A stretch of DNA of 64,000 bases from Bugula neritina (taxonomy: Eukaryota > Bryozoa > Gymnolaemata > Cheilostomatida > Bugulidae). The stretch lies in assembly GCA_964035545.1 (NCBI GenBank), contig OZ037769.1:2945001-3009000 (forward strand), read 5' to 3'. Below the pieces are notes generated by a model. It saw nothing but the letters and a program-made list of their open reading frames with translations, was not told the origin of the DNA and made no database searches. How positions within the stretch are numbered: the stretch's first letter is position 1; every line of letters starts with the position of its first letter. Positions 55,372-64,000 of this stretch are shown piece after piece. A program made the translations under genes and the position numbers.

Positions 55372-58300
55372 ATGGCTGAGAATGACAATATTTCCTGTGG
55401 AATTGACTACTCAACTTGTGTTGATATTTCATCAACATTAGAAGATGCCTCATCCAACAGGTTTGGCTAAAAACCTCGTTATTTGAATATTCTAATTCTA
55501 AAAAATTTTTGGCTAAAGAGTAAAGTTTGATTCCAGTTGAGTCATCCGTCAGATTTATTTTGATAAATCAGTCACCAGTCGACATGTTTGTGTAAATTAA
55601 CTTACAAAGGGTAATGCTTGTAGCCTATTTTTCTACCTTTAATTTGTCAATAAAACGTTGAAATTTTAAATTTATTTTTAATTTTCAATTATTTTTTCTT
55701 TCATGTTTATGTTTTGAAACACTCAGATTTTTATATCTGCAAAGCTGATAAGTAGCTGATGAAGTTTGCAGAATGCATAATAATGTTAGCAGCAAGGAAA
55801 AGTATGCCTAGTGTTAAAATTAACAAAAACCTACTCACGGTATAAATATAACTATACTCTATGTGAGAAACATTAGTATTTTACAATAGTATTTAATTTC
55901 TAGGCTGCTACAGTAATGTTACTGGTGATAAATTCTATTTATATATGCCATGCTTACAGCTATTGGAACATTGAAATTTATAACTGAATATAGCACATAC
56001 CCGGTTGCCTGATGATCATGCATATACAAATGAAAATGAGGTATTCTTAGTTGTTGTGCTCACTATTGAAAACAACTGGGCTAGTTCCTCAATCATAATA
56101 AATTTAATGTAATTAGGTGCAGTCAATGTTAAGTCTATGTGTTTCAAGTACTTAAGTCAATAAGTACTCTGGTCAAATTCTTAGAGCAAATTCCAGATGG
56201 TGTGATTGTATAATAAGCTCCAACATTAAGAACAGTTTTGTTACATGATTTCTCTGACAGCTAACTGACAGCTAACCAGTGCATGATGTCTCGCCCAATG
56301 AATTCCTAGACAATAAATCATATCTAATATCGTGTCTGGTATAATTATTTTTGTGTGGTGATTAAATTTTGAGATGAATGTTTCAAAGTTTGCCAGAAAC
56401 AAATTTACATTAAAATGTTTTTGATATTTTTAAAAATATATGAATAAAAAATGTACTTTTTACTTATGCTAGGTATGACTTTGTGTGTGTGCCACTCGTG
56501 CATCCGAGATATAAAAAAGATTTCCTGCACGATAAAGTGAGTCACCGACCGGGACCATATTCCAGATCTGACATGACACTTTCTTCTAAAGGTATAGCAC
56601 GTTCATTTCTAGGATGTTTCTGTTCTTCCATCTAAGAGAGCAGTCGTGATTAGGTTGGTCTAGGGGCTAGAATGCTGGCTTAGTAAACACTAAGTCAAAG
56701 GTTCTAACCCAACAAAAACCATTGGTGATGTTAGGAAGAGCATCCAATCATAATTGCTCCTGTGCCCCATCTGAATAAGTCCTTAGCCTCATTTAACAAA
56801 AAACCTTTTCATCAGGGGTTCTTACAGGGATAGTGACTATAAACTTGCTTGAGTTTTTTTTTCTTTTATCTAACCGCTAGCAATCTCTAAACCCCTGATA
56901 TTCTCATGTCTATGCAACAGTTGTGTCTCATGGAATTTTCAAATACTGATTTGAAGACCTGCAGGTTTTTTAGGTCCCCTTAGACCTCATTCTTGCCTGC
57001 ACACAGCAGCCCCTTCATGTTCACAATTAGCCTTGAAATGATTTATGCATATCACTTCCATCAATGAAAATAATGGCAAGTGATATGCATACTAATGCAT
57101 TCCACTCTACGCCATTGTTGTATAAATAATTATCAAACTTAACATAATCTTTAGCATTTACTCTATCTCTCTAGTGGTGTTTGCTGCAGGTTTCCTCTAT
57201 TTTTAGTAACATTTGAACCTCCAATAGAATGCCTCCAAATTTTAACTTGCCCTGGTGGTTGTGACAGGGGGTGATGGTACGACATGTAAATACGCTGTGT
57301 TCTCTAATTATAGCGTTTGACAAGAGTTGTTTGTGCCATTATTTAATAGTTGCCAAACAAAAAAAAGTTGTAAGTTAAAAGAAGTTTATTTCTGCATTGT
57401 CTTGGTGTGGAACCAGGATTTAATAGTTTTTTCTTGAAATAGATGTGAAATGGCTTCATTAGTTGTTTTTGCTAAGCTGGATAACAATACGCCATGAAAT
57501 TTCCAAACAGTAAAATTTTTTGGTATAATTTAAAGTTTTGTTAATGAATTAAAAGTTTGTTTGTTTAGCTGCATAACCTTAAATCATTTTTCTACACTTT
57601 TAGTAAGTTGTTGTTTATTTGTTGGAATAATGCATGTAGCTCATCACAATATATGATTTTATGATAGTCTATTATTTCTTTGTTTTATCCTTTTAGATTG
57701 GAGCAGCCTCATTGTGGGTAAAATATCACCATGGTTACAGCTAGACTCTGATGTGCTCGATATTAGGAAAAATTCTGAACTGGTAAGTAATATGCGTTTA
57801 GAGATCAATGCTGAGAGATATTAATGCTATCGGCAATCAGATTTAATTTAATTTAAAATTCTGTTCTTTACCGTATAAGTTTTTGGGTGTATCTTTCTGA
57901 CAGTTTCTTTTAATAATTATTTTGGTGCAAGGTTGTTATTTTAATAATATTAATACATGATGAACTTACATGTTGGAAACTTTTGCATTGTATGAACCAT
58001 GATAATAGCCTGTGTTCCTGTAGGCACTAACTCGGGAGTTGGAGTGGTCTTCTCACCTCTCCCTACCAGCTGTGTTGATGTGCTTGAAGAGTCATAAATG
58101 TTATAATCTAGCACGGGCAGTTTTAGAGCACAGTATGGCTTTAACCAGTTTACAGGTAATCTTATGTAATACACACAATATAATATACATAATATAATAT
58201 ACATAATATAATATACATGATATAATATACACAATATAATATACATAATATAATATACATAATATAATATACATAATATAATATACACAATATAATATAC

Positions 58301-61300
58301 ATGATATAATATGTACACAATATAATATACATGATATAATATACGCAATATAATATACACAATATTATACATAATACAATATACACCATGTAGTATATAC
58401 ATTATATAATATGGTATACACAGTATAATATAACATACACGGTATAATCTAATATGTATACACAATATAGTATACATAGTACAGTACATGCAGTATATTG
58501 CATAGTAAAATATTGCAGTGTAAGAATATATTGCATTTAGTAATTTAAAGTATTACATAATGTGAAAGTTTTAATGTGAAATTTACACTAATATATTCTG
58601 TATGATTACATTTGAAACTGACAAACTATTTTGTAACAATACCCAATATATTGCGATTGGTTAAGCGCTAATGCAGTGCATTGAAATGATTGTCAAGTAG
58701 AAATTTACTTTTTGCTGAACCATTTTTGTTATAAGAAATAAAGTGAAAATATTGATATATATTTATGTATTTTATAGGATGTGCATATTTTATTTGTTGC
58801 AGTATTGGATAAAGGTGCCACTGATGTCTCCACATAGTTGTATAGATGCCGATACGATAGAATCTGAAGAGGTTATTGGGGACACGCCCACCAAACCAGC
58901 CAATGAGCAGAGCAGAGATACTTGGCACTGGTGAGACCTCACTGTATAGTTGATAGCGTGTTTGTAAGAGCTCTTTGCCGATTTACTTGGTAGAGGTTGA
59001 AATTTTTCTCTTTTTTAGTGATTAAACGGGAGTAATCGTGGTTAGTAGCCAATCAAATAGGTTTCATAGATTGATGTGAATCTGGCTTTTACCATATTGA
59101 GACCAAGAAGTATCCATTTCCAGTTTTGTTTAAAAGGTTTTACTTAAATTGAGACGCCAACACTTGCAAGTTGAGCACTCGTGGTTTCTTACTGACTTTT
59201 TAATGGAAGTTTTGAAAAAAAATACTATGCAAAATGTAAAAGTTGGTTCAAGCCTACAAATTTCGGTTTGTTACAATATATTGTTTCCTACTCTCAAATT
59301 GTTATGATCTTCAACATGAAACACAATATGCGAGAGATGTTTCCGCAGTTTTCTGAAAATCCTTGAAATGAATATGTTAGCCGTTTAAAGCTGGTATCGT
59401 GTAACAGGAGACTTGTTTTGGGGGAGGGGTTTCTGTTGTAACAAAACCTTTGAAATGAGATAATTTTTGAAAATGGTTAAAACTCGAGATTTGAAAGTTA
59501 TGGAGGCTGCCAAATGCACCTTCTAATAGTTTTCTCCAAGGCTACAGTGTGCTAGCTCCTACTTCCATTTGTTCTGTTTCCTTCAGAACAAGGTGAGCAG
59601 ATTTACACATCTGCACCACCAAGAGTTGTTGCCAAAATTAGTACTCCACTATTTCTGTGACAAACATTTAGCTCTTCATTGAGAACTTTTTCCAACGTCT
59701 CAAAAACTTGATGCACACTATTATGGTAAGATGGTGTCTTTTGTAAGAATGGGTTTAGAATAAGTTCAAGTATTCTAAATATAAGTTTAGGAAATTAAAT
59801 TAGGGTTATTTGGCTGAAATAGGTCCATGTGGGTTATATAATCTATTTATATAAATATATTTACCACCAACACTGGGTGCATACAGCCTGGAGATTTGCA
59901 TAACAAAGATGGGTTTTGGTGCATCTGTCTTAAAGCCGTTAGCCAGAATATCTCGACCTTCGTAGGAAGTTCAAGTTGTATATTTTACACACATAGCCTA
60001 TGGTACCTATACTATAATAGGTGCTAGATATCAAGATGACGGGAGGCGGGGAGTTACACACCGTGATGAATGTGCGTCTTTAGCCAAATAGCAAAATATC
60101 TCAGGGATGTGTGCAACTTGTCACATACCCAACACATGTATGCACATTACAAACACGTGCAGCAAGACGTGTCAGATCAAACACCCTGGAGGAATGTATT
60201 GTGAAATATGTACATAATATACCAAATAAAATAGCGTAGATATTGTGAAATATTTACATTTTACACTTTTTATCCAATATTGAATATGCGTGTTATTCAA
60301 CAAACCCATCTAGGCATGTAATTTGTTGAAGTTAATATCAACTGAGCACAGTAGCCTCTACACAGTTGAGTTTACTCTGCAAAGTTTAACTTGGTGATTT
60401 TAACATTTGTATGGTTTTTTGCATAAGTTAAAACTAATAATACCTGTTGTTTAAGTTTATGCATATCATTATTTACACACGTTTTATAATGCCATTTTTC
60501 TCCAGTTTATTATAATGCATTTAATATAATTCAGTGTTTTTGGCTCGTTTTGTATAAAAAATGTAATTAACATGCAAAAATTATGTTGTTAGCTAAGTTT
60601 CACGGAAAGGCTGTTTGCCCCCTGTCACAGGCTTGTACTGAATTGCCATTCTTCAATGCGGTAACCAATCAACCGGTAGTCACCTATTAATGCGGTTCTC
60701 GTTTAGTTCCTGATTTTAATAATAATTTTTTCTGGTATATTTATTAAATATTAATTAATTATTTTCTGGAAGAATGTTCTTCCAGAAAGTAATTAGTTGA
60801 AGTACTGCTGCTTAGAAACGAGTCGCAAGCAATACATTACCGCTGCAAGGTAGACCAGTCTGGCAGACTGCAGCTTGCAATAAATCACTAATTCTTCAAC
60901 GGAGCACACAAACCAATTTACTTGCGGACATTTCCTAAACTCATTCTTTGATGCTAGTTAGGACTTTAATTATTATGTTGCTAATTATTTTTTCTAGTTA
61001 CTAGTTTAAATTAGTTACATCTCAAATTGGATTGTATAATGCGATTTTAATAGATTTTTTCAGGCATTTCTGTCCCTATTTTGCATTGTGGGACAGCTAG
61101 CGTTGAAGACCTACTGCCTGAACAATTACCAACATATTTAATTTTCAAACAATTTTTTCAAGTTTAATAAAATATTTACCTGCGTACGTATTATTATTTA
61201 CCTGCGTATGTATCATTATTTCGCCATACAATAAAGAGTATTGAGAAATTCTATATCCTAATCCTTAAACAAGATAATCCAATAGGATACAAGTTTTAAG

Positions 61301-63927
61301 AGATTTGATATGCTGTTCAAGATTTATATGACTCTTCTAACTGTATACGCATGTTCCGTAATATCCACAGCACACACGTGTATCTATGCCCTTTCGTAGA
61401 TGATAGCCTATGTGTACATGTGCTACAACACAAGTGTGCATCTCATTACTCTAGGTGGAACACCTTCAGGACTCTATCAAATCGGTTAAAGTGTGTGTCG
61501 CTGTGTCTGGAGGTGACTGAAGACCTACCATCAGATGCCGAGGTAGACAGGTGGTACGGTGAACCAATCAAGTCTGTCATGCTGCCAACTTCTATCTTCA
61601 TATGCAACAGGAAAGGTTACCCAGTACTCAGTGCTGCTCATCAGAAGTTTCTTTTCAAGTTCTTCAAGGTCAGTGAACTCTACGTGGTCTTCTCTTCTCC
61701 AGCTAAAACCAAGCGCTGGTACTAAAGTACTGCTCTGATATTACTGGTACTCTAGTGCTTCTCTGATACTGCTGGTACTCTAGTGCTGCTCCGATACTGC
61801 TGGTACTATTTTGCTGCTACTGGTGCTAGTGCTACTCCTTAGGTTTCTATATCTTTTTCTCTTCCGAATGCCACTTTCTTCTAGTCTGGCTAGCATTTTT
61901 TTGGATCGCGGTCACTATATCTCTTTAGCTTCTCATAGTTAGCTGAAAACTGTTACCCTCATATATTTGCATTTCATGAAACTTTGTATAAACAACTAGC
62001 GTGTCTTGCATTGTTGTAGTATTTAATTAAACAGAAATTTTTCTTGCTACAGTAGTCTGAGAATCTTGCTTGTAAGGCTTTAAATATGTCCTTTTCTGAG
62101 AATTGCTGAGAGTTGTGTTCTCATTGTTACAATAGTATTAAAATGAGTAGTTTTTAAATTGTCTTTGTATCAATATACTAGGGATGATTGATAAAGGAAA
62201 TACAACTTCCAACAACACTCACTGCCGCCTATTCACCCTATCAACTCGGTCATAATCTTGTTACTTTTCCACTCTCTTTCCTCAGTCTGCTTACTTTCTC
62301 TGTATTTATAACCACTAATAGTTTTAAATACTTTTCAGTGACTAATATTTTCTGGAAGTAAATTACTAGAGCCTTTGGTACAATGTTAGGACTTTAGGTT
62401 TTGTGAATACTTGCCTGGTACTCATGCTACAGTGGTATAAGCATCTAATGCATAATATTATTCACTAATCAGTCATACGAGGTGTATATGCAACATGTAT
62501 ATATTATAATATTCATAACGTAATTATAATACATATGATGAGTACACTAACTGTACTCATTGTCAAATGATTTAGTTATGCTAATTCGCTCATACCTAAT
62601 GACTTCTTTATGCTGTAATAAATTACAACACACATGATACTGGCTTTGATATTTTAATTTAAGCACCATTCTATGCTTTCTCTTAACTATGGTAATGCAT
62701 TTTATTGAAATATGTAATTAATTAGTCGCATTACTGCATAAAATTGACATTTTTCTTGGGATTTCTTCAAACCTGCTTTCAGCTGCAGTCCTTACCTTGT
62801 GAATGTAACTGAAGAATTGATTTAATTGAGATGCCTGGGAAAGAACCCTACAGTTTAGTGCTGGTACAGATGGACTACTTCGTTCTCTATGCAGTTCAAT
62901 AGGTCACACCCTCAAGTTGTCTTGTGCTGAGAGCATGTGTTTATATTTCTTAGTGCAGAAAAGAGACCACTTTTTTTGTTGAAAATGAATATAATTTATA
63001 CATTACAGCTGAATATTATATGTTACAGCTTAATATTATATGTTACAGCTTAATATTATATGTTACAGCTTAATATTATATGTTGCAGCTTAATATTATA
63101 TGTTACAGCTTAATATTATATGTTGCAGCTTAACATTTTATGTTACAGCTAAATAATATACATTACAAAAAAGATTATGTGTTGCAGCTAAAAACTATAC
63201 GTAGCAGTTGAATGTTATACATTACAGCTAAATACTATATGCTATAGCTAAATATATTATACATTACAGCTGAATACTGTATGCTACAGCTGAATATTAT
63301 ACATTACAGCTGAATATATTATACATTACAGCTGGGTATACAAGTGATACTTAGCGGGGCTCCATTACATGACAGAGGTATGTTGGTATATCAGCAGTAC
63401 ATAGACCACCTGTATCGGCAGCAGGAACCAAATGACATCGTCACTCAGTTCTCTAAGGGATACGAAGATTACCTGCAGTGTCCTTTACAGGTTCACATTC
63501 TCTACATCCAACTTTACAGGATGATATATTATTGTATGAGTGATTGCGTAACTATGACAATGGAAGATGCTTCTTTATTTTGGTTGTGTACAGTGTAATG
63601 ATGAAATTTCGGTTATTCGACTAATCTTTATTAAACTCATTTGCTTGTTACTAGTTATCTTTTTTTGCAAAAGTCTCTATATAATTATTTTCAGCCATTG
63701 TTTATGTCATAAGTATGACATAACTGTCTACACTTCTTCGTTATGCAATAGCAGTGTCTTACTCATGCAGGAGTGATTATCTGGTATAGAGTTGTCTTCC
63801 CTATTAATCAGATTGAATCCTGTTTTATCTGTAAGTATTATAATTGTAGCCTCTGATGGACAACTTAGAATCTCAAACTTACGAAACTTTTGAAAAAGAT
63901 CCAATCAAATACGTCAAATATGAAGAG
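55372..63927 (+). CDS. PRMT5: Protein arginine methyltransferase 5, N-terminal part (8 exons, 3' end off window)
   Basis: Exons 55372-55460, 56473-56591, 57697-57782, 58024-58155, 58803-58930, 61455-61668, 63332-63490 and 63850-63927 join in frame to 335 codons with no stop; the last donor is at 63928. This is the TIM-barrel domain that in human PRMT5 binds the WD40 partner MEP50 and substrate adaptors. Matching blocks include [77 protein letters not shown] and FEKDPIKY. The Rossmann methyltransferase domain and beta barrel lie to the right. PRMT5 makes symmetric dimethylarginine on Sm proteins and histones. An acceptor-like site at 55348 suggests a 5' UTR intron. Introns 4 and 6 hold minisatellites touching the splice sites. 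Confidence 0.96.
56644..56845 (+). mobile_element. tRNA-Thr-derived SINE, copy 2
   Basis: Diverged copy of the element at 12455-12644. Shared blocks are the head (ATGCTGGCTTAGTAAACA), a decayed B box (AAGGTTCTAACCC), the body (TAATTGCTCCTGTGCCCC) and the end (GGGGTTCTTACAGGGATAGT). It lies in PRMT5 intron 2. Confidence 0.8.
58156..58495. repeat. AT-rich minisatellite at the donor of PRMT5 exon 4
   Basis: Short units built of ataatataatatacat with CA variants. The array starts within about 20 bp of the donor (58156) and covers the first half of intron 4. Confidence 0.92.
60763..60788. repeat. Perfect 12-bp-arm palindrome with heat-shock-element-like words
   Basis: TTTCTGGAAGAA and TTCTTCCAGAAA flank TG. 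It contains TTCnnGAA and GAAnnTTC words. It lies in PRMT5 intron 5. Confidence 0.8.
61727..61830. repeat. About 30-bp imperfect tandem repeat after PRMT5 exon 6
   Basis: Three or more copies containing GATACTGCTGGTACTCTAGT, starting about 58 nt after the exon 6 donor. Confidence 0.8.
63001..63331. repeat. 20-bp minisatellite at the acceptor of PRMT5 exon 7
   Basis: About 16 units of ttacagcttaatattatatg and variants ending at the exon boundary (63331/63332). Units repeat the acceptor TTACAG/CT, and several also repeat the exon's first three bases (CTG). Confidence 0.97.
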
Positions 63928-64000
63928 GTAGCGCTCAAGTTTCTCCATTTTATTATCATTCTTTTTCTACATGTTCACTGTAAACAACAAATACTACTGC

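Noticed and set aside
57950-58489. Minus-strand open frames of repeated Tyr/Ile/Cys/Met
   Set aside because: It is antisense to PRMT5 exon 4 and the AT-rich array.

Overview
This is an AT-rich, intron-rich animal nuclear window. The gene set (ELOF1, SLC30A7-type zinc transporter, NADK2, choline/ethanolamine phosphotransferase, hydroxypyruvate isomerase, a KLF2/4-type factor, PRMT5) and the transposon load (Ty3/gypsy, hAT and TA-target MITEs, a tRNA-Thr-derived SINE, probable Penelope-like debris) point to an invertebrate metazoan. I cannot name the phylum from sequence alone. All spliced models below were assembled by eye from protein similarity and splice signals. Each complete model keeps an open frame across all junctions.

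Layout. 1-3312: 5' part of a GC-rich Ty3/gypsy LTR retrotransposon on the minus strand (5' LTR, tRNA-Leu primer site, gag, protease, RT; the rest lies off the left edge). 3313-5796: AT-rich low-complexity spacer. 5797-6389: ELOF1 (+). 8952-15277: ZnT7/SLC30A7 (-, 11 exons), head-to-head with NADK2 (17431-23314, +, 9 exons). 23315-25204: nested transposons and a perfect 51-nt palindrome. 25205-26303: small secreted protein of unknown family (+, 3 exons). 27408-38736: CEPT1/CHPT1-type phosphotransferase (-, 8 exons), head-to-head with HYI (39896-47550, +, 7 exons). 48111-49490: KLF (-, 2 exons) with a divergent promoter-like block. 49500-55300: mostly non-coding, with one tRNA-Ile(AAT) gene. 55372 to the right edge: PRMT5 (+, first 8 coding exons; the methyltransferase domain lies beyond the window).

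The genes are unrelated housekeeping and regulatory genes and do not form a pathway; ZnT7 (Golgi zinc), NADK2 (mitochondrial NADP), CEPT (phospholipid synthesis) and HYI simply neighbour each other. The most striking feature is structural. All seven large intronic minisatellites abut a splice junction, and several carry a copy of that junction in every repeat unit. The clearest is a 40-bp array in ZnT7 with eleven identical 5' splice sites. A second pattern is that the 5' flanks of the housekeeping genes carry long tracts of cryptically simple sequence made of permuted ATT/ACT/AGT/ATC-like triplets.
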